Shown: one piece after another, positions 41,885 to 50,783 of the stretch
Position numbering within the stretch: position 1 is the first letter of the stretch
Layout of the letters: each line of letters begins with the position of its first letter
NCBI GenBank assembly: GCA_019750095.1
Contig: JAIEOW010000058.1
Span: forward strand, 1 to 53,828
DNA: 53,828 bases
Direction of reading: 5' to 3'
Source of the DNA: Phycisphaerales bacterium
GTDB taxonomy: Bacteria; Planctomycetota; Phycisphaerae; Phycisphaerales; UBA1924
The notes under the pieces: generated by a model
The model's database searches: none
What the model was told of the DNA's origin: nothing
The model's input: only the letters and a program-made list of their open reading frames with translations
Translations under genes and position numbers: made by a program

Positions 41885-42595
41885 CTAGCGCACTTCCGGC
41901 ACCGGCACTTCTTCCCACCGTCCGTGCATGTGCCGCACGATCTTGCCTGTCGCCACGTACAGCGCCTGCTCGGCCACATTTGAGCAGTGTCCCGCGATGA
42001 TCTCGCACTGTGTCGCCAGTTCCTGCACGGTGAACGCCGCGTCGACGCTCAGCTTGCCCGAAGACACCTGCGCCTGGCAATCCCGCAGGATCGCCCGCTT
42101 GAACATCTCCACCGCGTCTTCGCTCGCCAGCACGACCTTGGCCAGATGACCATCGGCGCGATCCAGCGAGGTGCACGAATCGCGCAGAATGCCCACCACC
42201 GAGTTGGTCATCACCCGAATCGTGTCGGGCATCACCACGTTCAGCCGGGCCAGCTCCGGCACCAGCTCGCCGATCCGCACGCCCGAGTCGGCGATGCGCT
42301 CCAGCTCGTTGTTCACCTTCACGATCGTCAGCACCAGCCGAAGCTGATCCGGAGCGATCGCGGCACCCTGCACCGTGGCATCGGTCAAGAGCGACACCGC
42401 CCGCCGCTCGATCTCCACATCCACCCGGTCGATCTCGTCATCCAGTTCGATTGCCCGCTTCCCCGCCGTCGCATCTCGGCTGAACGCCGCGTCAAACGCC
42501 GCTTCGAGCAAACCCTGCACGAGCCGCCCCTGGGCCGCAAGCTCGGCCTTCAAATCAGCGATGCGGGCAGCGAATCCTTCCGGCGTGACGGGCAT
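41885..42595 (-). CDS. phoU: PhoU-family phosphate-signalling protein
   Basis: A 236-residue cytosolic protein with two PhoU three-helix repeats. Typical blocks are [23 protein letters not shown] and [26 protein letters not shown] (repeat 1, with the metal-binding ExxxD-type pattern), and [31 protein letters not shown] (repeat 2). It would restrain the PstSCAB/PhoR signal complex. No pst genes are adjacent, though a PstS-like secreted protein lies at 21344-24100. It is divergent from eno, with a C-rich 184-nt gap. Confidence 0.9.
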   Translation of the reverse strand: MPVTPEGFAARIADLKAELAAQGRLVQGLLEAAFDAAFSRDATAGKRAIELDDEIDRVDVEIERRAVSLLTDATVQGAAIAPDQLRLVLTIVKVNNELERIADSGVRIGELVPELARLNVVMPDTIRVMTNSVVGILRDSCTSLDRADGHLAKVVLASEDAVEMFKRAILRDCQAQVSSGKLSVDAAFTVQELATQCEIIAGHCSNVAEQALYVATGKIVRHMHGRWEEVPVPEVR

Positions 42596-42623
42596 GTCGG
42601 CTCAAACTCCTTGTTCTCTACCC

Positions 42624-42642
42624 CACCCCCCCACAAGATACC
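42624..42642. repeat. C-rich tract in the phoU-eno gap
   Basis: A short C-rich stretch with a run of seven C lies in the divergent promoter gap; the phoU leader is G-rich on its coding strand. Confidence 0.5.
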
Positions 42643-42779
42643 CCATCCGCGGCTTCCGTGCCCGCCGAATCCAACCCAACGCCCACACTCCATATCCGCA
42701 GGTATCATCCGTCCCTCTTTTCCCCAACCCGACCCCGGGCGACGGGCCATCCCGCTGCCCATTTCCACAGGACCTCCCC

Positions 42780-44087
<1,308 letters not shown>

Positions 44088-44278
44088 TTCAATCCGAGGC
44101 CCGGGCGCAAGCCCGGGCACCCTCGACCCACGGCCGCCCCCCCCCCACCCCCCCAACCCCGTGGATCGGGGCTTCAACGCAGAGACGCAGGGACGCGGCG
44201 TTCGCGGGGAAAGACAGGGCCACAGAGGCACGGAGGAGCGCAAAGGTCGCACGAAGCGAAGCGGGCGGCTTGGGCATG
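44088..44278 (+). repeat. intergenic repeat, copy 1
   Basis: Starts right after the eno stop. It contains a hairpin GCCCGGGC-GCAA-GCCCGGGC (44099-44118), a C-rich tract (44130-44160), and the CGCAGAGACGCAGGGACG and CACAGAGGCACGGAGGAG stretch of about 100 nt. That last part is of the dispersed 'GCAGAGACGCAG' kind seen in many bacterial genomes. Nearly identical to 45450-45615. Confidence 0.85.
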
Positions 44279-44285
44279 GTAAAAT
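44277..44285 (+). promoter_or_regulatory. possible extended -10 box for leaderless mntA mRNA
   Basis: TGGTAAAAT reads as an extended -10 (TGN plus TAAAAT) ending 6 nt before the mntA ATG, so transcription would begin at or near the start codon. No ribosome binding site is seen. No clear -35 is visible. Confidence 0.4.
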
Positions 44286-44291
44286 ACAACC

Positions 44292-44609
44292 ATGGCCACC
44301 GATCCGCGCATCCCCGGATTTTCTGAGCAAACGCACGCGGCCATCGCCGCGTTCTGCGCAAGACACCAGATCCAGTCCGTCCGCGTCTTCGGCTCCTGCG
44401 CCCGCGGCGAGCTCACGCCCGAGAGCGACATCGATCTGCTCATCGAGTTTCAACCGGGCGTTGACCCCGATCTCTTCCAGCTCGGCGGCATGCAGCAGGA
44501 GCTGACCAGCATCTTTGATCGCGAGGTCGACCTCAAGACTCCGGACATGTTCTCCCCAAGCAACCTGCATCGCATCCTCGCATCTTCGGTGCTGGGCTAT
44601 GCCGCCTGA
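44292..44609 (+). CDS. mntA: MntA-type minimal nucleotidyltransferase antitoxin
   Basis: A 105-residue protein with the MNT signature IQSVRVFGSCARGELTPESD followed by IDLLIEF (GS-X10-DxD). Partners of this kind neutralise HEPN toxins by AMPylation. FDREVDLKTPDMFSP is the third acidic position. The start is ATG 44292-44294. Its stop is 11 nt inside the HEPN gene. The pair is enclosed by the two repeat copies at 44088 and 45450. Confidence 0.85.
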   Translation: MATDPRIPGFSEQTHAAIAAFCARHQIQSVRVFGSCARGELTPESDIDLLIEFQPGVDPDLFQLGGMQQELTSIFDREVDLKTPDMFSPSNLHRILASSVLGYAA

Positions 44610-44982
44610 TCGCAGAACACGCAAGCCCGGCCCCGAAGATCGCACCCGCGCCGAGCACATGCTCGCGCTTGCGAAAGAAGCCATCGCTCAGTTTGACGGC
44701 GTCTCCGAAACCGAGTTCGCCGCACGCCGCCTCTACCAGACTTCTCTCGCGTGGTACCTCCAAGGCATCGGCGAAGCCGCTTCCCGAATCAGCGACGCCT
44801 CGCGAGCCCTGATCCCCGGCATTCCATGGACCCAGGTCGTCGGCACGCGTCACATCCTGTCGCACGAGTACGACCGCCTCGTGCCCACCAAGCTCTGGCA
44901 CGTTCTTCGAGTGCACCTTCCTCCCATGGTGAAGGCCCTTGAAGCGAACGTTCACTTGCTGCCGGCTCCGCCCGCTGAGTAA
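44599..44982 (+). CDS. hepT: HepT-type HEPN ribonuclease toxin (DUF86)
   Basis: A 127-residue all-alpha protein. The HEPN RNase motif is GTRHILSHEYDRL (R-x4-H with a following Tyr), and AARRLYQTSLAWYLQGIGEAASRIS is the helix typical of DUF86/HepT. The start ATG 44599-44601 overlaps mntA by 11 nt. As a toxin it would cut RNA (tRNA or mRNA) when released from MntA. It acts in plasmid or island stabilisation, or phage defence. Confidence 0.85.
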   Translation: MPPDRRTRKPGPEDRTRAEHMLALAKEAIAQFDGVSETEFAARRLYQTSLAWYLQGIGEAASRISDASRALIPGIPWTQVVGTRHILSHEYDRLVPTKLWHVLRVHLPPMVKALEANVHLLPAPPAE

Positions 44983-44999
44983 ACAGGGAGGACCGCCCG

Positions 45000-45377
45000 A
45001 TGAAGCGGCGTACCAAGATCGCATGGATCATCGCTCTCGCGGCCTCAATGCTTGCGCTCGGCGTCGCCACAAAGTTCGTGCTCTTCCCGGGCGGTGCCTT
45101 CGACCGATCCAAGTGGAACCTCAATCCGGGCGATCCGCCGCATTGGCGTCGGCCCATGGCGGATCGATTGGTCGCGCGGCGAACGCTCCAAGGGCGTACG
45201 CCTCTGGAAGTCGAGCAACTTCTCGGCCCACCGATTGCGCCGGCCAGGGGCTTCGATTCCGATCTGCTGTACTACCTTGGCCCGGAACGCGGCTTCATCA
45301 GCATCGATTCTGAGTGGCTGGCCTTGTGGCTGGACCAATCCGGGCGGGTCGGGCGTGCCGAGATCGTGCACGACTGA
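45000..45377 (+). CDS. small membrane-anchored hypothetical protein (BamE/SmpA-like fold possible)
   Basis: A 125-residue protein with an N-terminal anchor (KIAWIIALAASMLALGVATKFVLF, about residues 6-29). The soluble part reads MADRLVARRTLQGRTPLEVE, QLLGPPIAPARGF, DLLYYLGPERGFISIDSEWL and ALWLDQSGRVGRAEIVHD. The order (helix, LGPP turn, then three strands) is like the small BamE/SmpA-type fold, but no diagnostic residue proves it. It lies 17 nt after hepT and inside the repeat-flanked segment. Confidence 0.6.
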   Translation: MKRRTKIAWIIALAASMLALGVATKFVLFPGGAFDRSKWNLNPGDPPHWRRPMADRLVARRTLQGRTPLEVEQLLGPPIAPARGFDSDLLYYLGPERGFISIDSEWLALWLDQSGRVGRAEIVHD

Positions 45378-45379
45378 CC

Positions 45380-45443
45380 CTACAAGAAACAGTTCTCGGT
45401 GACCGGCGAGGATGCGGGGGGAAGTTCTGGATCCGGGCCGAAC
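45380..45443 (+). pseudogene. decayed duplicate of the eno 3' end
   Basis: In the frame starting at 45380, translation gives TLQETVLGDRRGCGGKFWIRAE, against [21 protein letters not shown] at the end of enolase. At DNA level GGGAAGTTCTGGA-CCGGGCC is shared with 44063-44084. It joins directly to repeat copy 2, just as the real eno end joins to copy 1. So the whole junction was duplicated. Confidence 0.65.
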
Positions 45444-45449
45444 TCGATT

Positions 45450-45615
45450 CCACCTCAATCCGAGGCCCGGGCGCAAGCCCGGGCACCTTCGACCCACCGC
45501 CGCGTGGGGATTGGGGCTTCAACGCAGAGACGCAGGGACGCGGCGTTCGCGGGGAAAGTCAGGGCCACAGAGGCACGGAGGAGCGCAAAGGTCGCACGAA
45601 GCGAGGCGGGCGATT
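45450..45615 (+). repeat. intergenic repeat, copy 2
   Basis: Repeats 44090-44278 with very few differences: TCAATCCGAGGCCCGGGC, the hairpin at 45465-45484, then CTTCAACGCAGAGACGCAGG and the CACAGAGGCACGGAGGAG part up to AAGGTCGCACGAAGCGA. It lacks the long C tract of copy 1. Confidence 0.85.
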
Positions 45616-45694
45616 GGGGCTTGGCTGTGCCGAGCGGTGGCGGCACACATGCCACGCCAAAGTGGCGACACATGCGTACTTCACGATTTCAAGT

Positions 45695-46099
45695 TTAATC
45701 TCTTTGCTCGCGTCGGCTCGCGGGAGCTTTCGGAGGAGCCGTCCGTAGGGCTGGCTTCCTTCCACGATCACCTCGGACAACCGCGGCACCGTTGCGGCTG
45801 CGAACTTTCATGGTGTTCAAGATCACGTTGCGGTACTTATCCGCCTTGAGCACCCAGTCAAACGACACGGTGTCACCCTTGAAAACCCATTTTTTTGCGC
45901 CTAGGGCCAGGAAGCTATATCGAACGCCGGCGATAATCATGGCGTGCTGATGCAGTGCGCGTGTGTTCCCGCCCCTGCTCGGCGGGCGGTAGTGCTCCGC
46001 GAGATTTGCGTAGTACTCGTCCACGACCGCGTCCGTAATTCTACCTGACGCGGCGACTTTCTTGGATTCATCACTCACTACATTGCTCCCCGTATGCAT
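45695..46099 (-). CDS. hypothetical partner of the TIR-like protein
   Basis: A 134-residue protein starting MHTGSNVVSDESKKVAASGR. The central part reads VVDEYYANLAEHYRPPSRGG, LHQHAMIIAGVRYSFLALGA, KKWVFKGDTVSFDWVLKADK and YRNVILNTMKVRSRNG; the tail is basic and Pro/Arg-rich. No membrane helix or known motif is seen. It lies 47 nt after the TIR-like gene on the same strand, so the two are probably one transcript. Function unknown. Confidence 0.6.
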   Translation of the reverse strand: MHTGSNVVSDESKKVAASGRITDAVVDEYYANLAEHYRPPSRGGNTRALHQHAMIIAGVRYSFLALGAKKWVFKGDTVSFDWVLKADKYRNVILNTMKVRSRNGAAVVRGDRGRKPALRTAPPKAPASRREQRD

Positions 46100-46146
46100 C
46101 TTTTCCCAGAGAAAGCTTGGTACAGTCGGCAGCCGCCCACACTGCA

Positions 46147-46959
46147 TCAGAACGGAATGTCCTTCTCATCGATTGGCGTGAACTGCCGTTGGGTTGTGCG
46201 GAGCTGCAGCCCGGACTGATTGGAAAGCAGCCATTCGGCCCCCTTTGGAGTCGGCTTAAAGCCGATCCACTCTTCGCCCTGCGAGTACTGCGATGATTCA
46301 CGAACTGCAACAATGAGCTTCTCGGCTTGTAGTGCCTGTACGGCAAGCGTCGCCGCAAGCTTGGTGAAGCCGGATTCCTGCATAGCCTCCGCAATTCTAA
46401 AGCCGGACATGCTCTCTATGTTCTCCAAAGCATAAATTGAAATAGCGGCCAGGGCTGCGAGCTCATGGTCTGGCATGCCGCGACGGTGCCCTATCGGTGC
46501 CACTTCGGCGGGAGAGCGCGTTTGCTGGGAGATGCTTGCGCCGATGGCTTTCAGACGTTCAGTGATCGCGGACTGGGCTGCGCTGAAATCACTCGATGAA
46601 CCTGTCGCATACTTGATTATTCTTCGATGCCGGACATCAAACGGGAACGCGCCTTCTCGCTCGTCGGAACACACCAGGCATAACGGTCGTCCGCATGCGA
46701 TAGCAAAGCCCACTTCGAACCATACATTGGCGTTGTCGGTCGAGATGTCTGCGAAACAGAGATCCGCGTTTCGGATTCCCTGCTCTATCCGTTCGATCGG
46801 GATGTCTGCTCCATGATCTTCGTCAACACGATCTGGACGAAATCCGGCGCCCACAATGGCGGGCTTAAACACATCGCCGTAACGCCTGTCAAACTTGCCA
46901 TGATCAAATGGCTGAATCACAAAACAGCTTCGCTCTACTGCTCGTTCTGCCTTCGACAT
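46147..46959 (-). CDS. TIR/nucleoside-deoxyribosyltransferase-like protein with winged-helix tail
   Basis: A 270-residue protein. The N-terminal ~150 residues are a Rossmann-like domain: SCFVIQPFDHGKFDRRYGDV, FKPAIVGAGFRPDRVDED, IERIEQGIRNADLCFADIST and DNANVWFEVGFAIACGRPLC. The Glu in NVWFEVGFA sits where TIR and deoxyribosyltransferase enzymes have their catalytic Glu. The C-terminal ~100 residues look like a winged helix (ELAALAAISIYALENIESMS, GFRIAEAMQESGFTKLAATL, WIGFKPTPKGAEWLLS). ATG 46957-46959 is chosen; upstream the frame runs into array III. Such proteins often act in antiphage defence by cleaving NAD or nucleotides, which is inference here. Confidence 0.75.
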   Translation of the reverse strand: MSKAERAVERSCFVIQPFDHGKFDRRYGDVFKPAIVGAGFRPDRVDEDHGADIPIERIEQGIRNADLCFADISTDNANVWFEVGFAIACGRPLCLVCSDEREGAFPFDVRHRRIIKYATGSSSDFSAAQSAITERLKAIGASISQQTRSPAEVAPIGHRRGMPDHELAALAAISIYALENIESMSGFRIAEAMQESGFTKLAATLAVQALQAEKLIVAVRESSQYSQGEEWIGFKPTPKGAEWLLSNQSGLQLRTTQRQFTPIDEKDIPF

Positions 46960-47092
46960 AGCGACAGCATACACACTCCGCAGAGATCGAATCCAATGGA
47001 CTTGATCGCGGCTCCGCCGCGGGCTGACTTGGCCCCCCGCCCCGAGGGGTCGCAAGGCACGAACCGCATCCCCTCTGGGGGGAGGGGGCGGA

Positions 47093-47323
47093 CACACAGT
47101 TGTGCGGTTGCGGCACTCGGCTGAGGGGGGAAAGCACACGGCTGTGCGGTGGTCATGCTCGGCGGCGCGGGTGGGGCGCACGGCTGTGGGTTTGATTTCA
47201 TCGGCTGCGCGGTCGCCGCGCACGGCCGCGGAATCAATTTCATCGGCTGCGCGGTCGCCGTGCACGGCCGCGGAATCAATTTCATCGGCTGCACGGTCGC
47301 TGCGCACGGCCGGGCCGGCGGTG
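47093..47323. repeat. tandem array, 21-nt period, eleven units (array III)
   Basis: Units start at 47093 and then every 21 nt to 47303. Core CGGCTGYGCGG at unit positions 5-15. From 47177 on, units alternate between two forms (CGCACGGCCGCGGAATCAAT-type and TCATCGGCTGCGCGGTCGCC-type), so a nearly exact 42-nt period is superposed. This is the best-kept of the three arrays. Confidence 0.88.
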
Positions 47324-47365
47324 CGGGCGGGCCAAAAATGGCGTTCTGGCCCTGAAAACGCCCTA

Positions 47366-47440
47366 CCCCCCCCCACCCCTTATCCCCTTCACCCCATCAC
47401 CCCCTCACCCCTCCACCCCCCACCCCGCACAGACCGAAAA
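47366..47440. repeat. C-rich low-complexity tract
   Basis: Runs of C broken by single A or T (CCCCACCCC, CACCCCTCC) over about 75 nt between array III and the next gene. Confidence 0.6.
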
Positions 47441-47688
47441 ATCCTCAAGACCGCTTCAGTCCCACCCACCAACCGCCGAAACTCTCACTCGGCAGGTTGA
47501 GAGCGGTCCGCGCGGCGGGTGTTCCGGTGCGTGGGTAGACATTCCGGCGGCGGGCGCGTCCTTGTGTGGCCTTTCAATGAGGCGCGGGTTCGCCAGCACG
47601 CGAGCTTCTGTTGCCTATCGCCTCCACGCTCCGTGCGCGCTCCGTCGCCATCACGATCACGGCTCGACAACCGAGCAGGAGATCTCTC

Positions 47689-48369
47689 ATGGCGACGTTC
47701 CCGCGTGACAAAATGCAGTTCCTCCTCTGGGCCCAGGCCCACGCGCCCATCTGGGCCGAATCCGCCGAGAACATCGGCCTCACCGCCAAGCAGGCCGCCG
47801 ACTTCAGCGGCCTCGTCTCCAACCTCGCCGCACGCTCCACCGATCAGCAGGTCGCCAAGCAGGCCCAGAAGGCCGCCACCGAAGCGGCCAACGACGCGTT
47901 CACCGAGACCATCCGCGAGGCCAGCGACCTCGTCCGCGCCATCCGCTCATTCGCGGTGAACTCTGGCGACTCGACCGTCTATCAGACCGCGCAGATCCCC
48001 GCGCCCCAGCCCGCGACGCCCCTGCCGCCCCCGGGCCAGCCGAACAACTTCCGCTTTGAGCTCGTCCCCGGCGGCGCACTCACGCTCCGCTGGAAGGCCG
48101 TCCACCCGCAGGGCAGCGACAACGTCGTGTACTTCGTCCGCCGCAAGCTCGCGACCGAGAACGCGTTCACGCTCATCGGCGCATCGGGTGAAAAGTCGTA
48201 CACCGACTCGACCATCCCCTATGGCACCGACGGCGTCAGCTACATCGTCACCGCGCAGCGCGGCCAGACGCAAGGCCCGGCCAGCATCGAGCAGACCATC
48301 GCCTTCGGCTCGGTCAATGGCGACGGCCTGACCGTGACCGCCGCGCCGAAGATGAAGATGGCGGCGTGA
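47689..48369 (+). CDS. hypothetical protein with possible fibronectin type III-like domain
   Basis: A 226-residue protein without signal peptide. The N-terminal half is helical (FPRDKMQFLLWAQAHAPIWA, then AADFSGLVSNLAARSTDQQVA and a helix rich in Ala/Glu to about residue 100). A Pro-rich hinge (PQPATPLPPPGQP) leads to a beta-rich domain (FRFELVPGGALTLRWKAVHP, VVYFVRRKLATENAFTLIGA, YTDSTIPYGTDGVSYIVTAQ) that looks like fibronectin type III. Similar layouts occur in planctomycete and verrucomicrobial proteins as I recall. AGGAG lies upstream of ATG 47689-47691. Role unknown. Confidence 0.7.
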   Translation: MATFPRDKMQFLLWAQAHAPIWAESAENIGLTAKQAADFSGLVSNLAARSTDQQVAKQAQKAATEAANDAFTETIREASDLVRAIRSFAVNSGDSTVYQTAQIPAPQPATPLPPPGQPNNFRFELVPGGALTLRWKAVHPQGSDNVVYFVRRKLATENAFTLIGASGEKSYTDSTIPYGTDGVSYIVTAQRGQTQGPASIEQTIAFGSVNGDGLTVTAAPKMKMAA

Positions 48370-48439
48370 AGACGCGGCAACGCCGCGACATGATCGCGGC
48401 CTGAACACCACACCCACGCGCGGCCGACGCTGACACGCG

Positions 48440-48512
48440 GCCGCGCATTTCCCCCCACCCCCCACCCCCCACCCACCACCCACCACCCCCCAACGCCCGC
48501 CCCCCACCCACC
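48440..48512. repeat. C-rich low-complexity tract
   Basis: About 70 nt of C runs with single A, T or G (CCCCCCACCC, CCACCACCC) in the converging gap before the protease gene end. Confidence 0.6.
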
Positions 48513-50783
48513 TCACTCACACCCAGCAAACCAGATATTGAGATACGCGAACAGGTCTTCGATGGTCAGGCCGCCGACGCCGTTGACTTCGCAGCGCGGA
48601 TCGCCGGCGAACCAGGCGTTGAGGTAGGTGAAGAGGTCGCCGATGGTCAGACTGCCGTTGCAGTCAAAGTCGGCGAAGCACACGGTCAGCGTCGCCGGGG
48701 CGGAGTTCACCACGCTGCATGTGTTCGAGAGACCGGCTCGGAGACGGATCACCCGAGGGTGCGTTCCGAGAACGACGTTGCTCACGGTCAGTGTGCTGGT
48801 GTTTGCCCCGCCGTGGGCGAAGCTGAGCCCGCTGGACGGCTCGGTGAACACGGTTCCGGAGAGCGGGACGTACACACCGCTGTTGGCCGGCGACTCGACC
48901 GACCATGCCGTCGCGGTTGACCCCGTCGCCGCGACCGTGAACGCGCCGCTGGCGATCGGGCACCGCACGATCGACGCCGGATTGGTCGTGACCGTGATCG
49001 CCGGGGCAATCGGAACCGCGATGAACTGATTCCCGGCATATGCGCCAAAGTCCACATTCCGCGGCTCGCCGGGGTTGGACGTGCCCACCGGGAAGGGCGC
49101 GATCGACTGGTTGGAGACGAAGTCATAGCTGCTGCCGTTGATGAACGCGCAGATCTTGATGCCGCAGGTCGGATTGCCCAGCACGCTGAGCGGGATCATC
49201 AGCTCGATGCCGGTGTTCACGCCCGCGCCCGACGAGGCCCCGGTGCCCGCGGTGACGCCGGCGATGTTGGAGTTGTTGATCGCCGCCCGCACGCCGAGAG
49301 AATCCGGCCCGCCGATGAGCGAGCCGTTGCTCGCCGCCGTGGTCGAGCCGAGATAGGCCAGCGGCCCCGCGCCGGTGGTCGGAATCTCGACATAGTCAAC
49401 GTACATGCGGTACTCGATTCCGTCGTTTGCACCCTGAAGCGTGATGTAGCGGTCGGCCTCGAATCCGGGATCGAAGCGCAGGCCGTTGGTTGGCGTGGTC
49501 GACGCCATGCGTGCAAGATTCTGCGCAAACGGCGGATCGACACCGATGAGCCGATTCTGTCCACCCGGAACACTGTCGAAGAACAGTTCGAGCTTGTTGA
49601 AGTTGGACTCGAGATTGCCCGGGAAGAAAAGGAATAGGTTGGGCCCGATGATCCGGGCGTATCCGCCGTCAAGCTCCGAGCCGTTTGCAAATCCAGTGAG
49701 CGCGAGGGTGTTGTCGCCGAACTCCGTCGCCGTGGTCTGCACGGCCAGCGGCGCGCCATAGCCCGCGTCGAGCGTTCCGTCGATGCACGGCACCAGCGAC
49801 GGGCCGCAGTCACTCGGGATGATCAGCGTGTACGCACCGCCCTGCCCACGATCCCGCGACACCCGGACGTAGTACCGCCCGGGCACCAACGACCGCGACA
49901 ACGTCGCGACGCCAGAGGCGTTGGGAGTCGCCGACTGCAGCAGAACACCCCCGGGCGTGTAGAGCTGCAGCCGCTGGTCCGCCGTCGACACCCAGGAGAA
50001 GTTCACCGTGAACGTGGCGGCAAAGCTGGACGCGACATCAACGTAGAACCAGTCCTGAAAGCTCGTCAGAACGAGGTTCGTGGTCGTGCCTGGAGAGAGC
50101 CGCTGGGCGGTGGCCAGCGAGAAGTTCGGCGCAAACGCGTCGTCGCCCGGGGCAACAATGAAGGGCGCCATGGAACCGATCGAGCCATCCACACGGCCGT
50201 AGATGTTGTTGACGTTCGTCACCGGCGTGCATGAGTTCAGGTCCGCACCGGTAAACGAGCACGTGCCGTACAACTGCCCGATGATCTGCCCAGAATCGTT
50301 GAACAGCGGCGACCCGGAGCTTCCGCCCTCTGTCCGCCCGTCAAACCACCTCAGCCAGTAAAACTGCGAGAGCGGCAGCGAGCCGCAACTCGGACCGCTG
50401 CTCACGAAGTTGTACGCGGCATAGCGCTTGTAGGTCCCGCCGGGATGGTGCACCCCGATGGCGGGCGTGCTCGTTGTCGTTCCCAGCGGCGAAAAGGTCT
50501 GCGCCGAGCGCGCGTCGTCCGACAGACGCAGCAGCGTGTGGTCGTACCCGCTCCCGATCGGACTGCCCGTCAGCAGTGTTGCACCGCTCGTCACCGGCAA
50601 GCTGCCCAGCGACGGCACCGCTCCATTGCAGCTCGGCGTCTGGTAGAACCAGTACACGTTCAGCGTGTCCGCCACGGCCTGCGTGGAGAGGCAGTGATCG
50701 GCCGTCAGGAAGAACGCGGGAAAGTACCCCGGCGCGTTCTCATCGATCAGCGCCCCCGTGCACACGAAGCTGTTGCCGCCCAC
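48513..50783 (-). CDS. C-terminal part of split secreted trypsin-like protease with dockerin-type end
   Basis: This 756-residue frame follows the 257-residue N-terminal part in the same frame after one TAG (50784-50786). The serine protease triad is complete: FFLTADHCLS (His near residue 30), GYDHTLLRLS (Asp near 81) and TEGGSSGSPLF (Ser near 156). GVHHPGG resembles lysyl-endopeptidase-like enzymes. A PPC-type domain follows (DWFYVDVASSFAATFTV ... LVPGRYYVRVSRDRGQGGAY). The end has CFADFDCNGSLTIGDLFTYL and a second ADLF-like repeat, the dockerin-type anchor. Starting at GTG 50781-50783, directly after the stop, it would lack a signal peptide. So it is either a pseudogene or made by stop-codon readthrough. 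Confidence 0.75.
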   Translation of the reverse strand: MGGNSFVCTGALIDENAPGYFPAFFLTADHCLSTQAVADTLNVYWFYQTPSCNGAVPSLGSLPVTSGATLLTGSPIGSGYDHTLLRLSDDARSAQTFSPLGTTTSTPAIGVHHPGGTYKRYAAYNFVSSGPSCGSLPLSQFYWLRWFDGRTEGGSSGSPLFNDSGQIIGQLYGTCSFTGADLNSCTPVTNVNNIYGRVDGSIGSMAPFIVAPGDDAFAPNFSLATAQRLSPGTTTNLVLTSFQDWFYVDVASSFAATFTVNFSWVSTADQRLQLYTPGGVLLQSATPNASGVATLSRSLVPGRYYVRVSRDRGQGGAYTLIIPSDCGPSLVPCIDGTLDAGYGAPLAVQTTATEFGDNTLALTGFANGSELDGGYARIIGPNLFLFFPGNLESNFNKLELFFDSVPGGQNRLIGVDPPFAQNLARMASTTPTNGLRFDPGFEADRYITLQGANDGIEYRMYVDYVEIPTTGAGPLAYLGSTTAASNGSLIGGPDSLGVRAAINNSNIAGVTAGTGASSGAGVNTGIELMIPLSVLGNPTCGIKICAFINGSSYDFVSNQSIAPFPVGTSNPGEPRNVDFGAYAGNQFIAVPIAPAITVTTNPASIVRCPIASGAFTVAATGSTATAWSVESPANSGVYVPLSGTVFTEPSSGLSFAHGGANTSTLTVSNVVLGTHPRVIRLRAGLSNTCSVVNSAPATLTVCFADFDCNGSLTIGDLFTYLNAWFAGDPRCEVNGVGGLTIEDLFAYLNIWFAGCE

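Larger units (their letters stand above)
46960..47688. other. 729-nt gap with array III and C-rich low complexity
   Basis: From left to right the gap holds the TIR-gene leader, array III (47093-47323), a C-rich tract (47366-47440), and the leader of the gene at 47689. No further gene is supported. Reading frames through the array give Cys/Pro heptads on the minus strand and Gly/Cys repeats on the plus strand. Confidence 0.6.

Noticed and set aside
47093..47323. CRISPR array
   Set aside because: Units are contiguous 21-mers with no unique spacers, and no cas genes are present.
46960..47376. N-terminal extension of the TIR-like protein
   Set aside because: The extension translates array III; the ATG at 46957-46959 lies just before the FVIQPF start of the domain.
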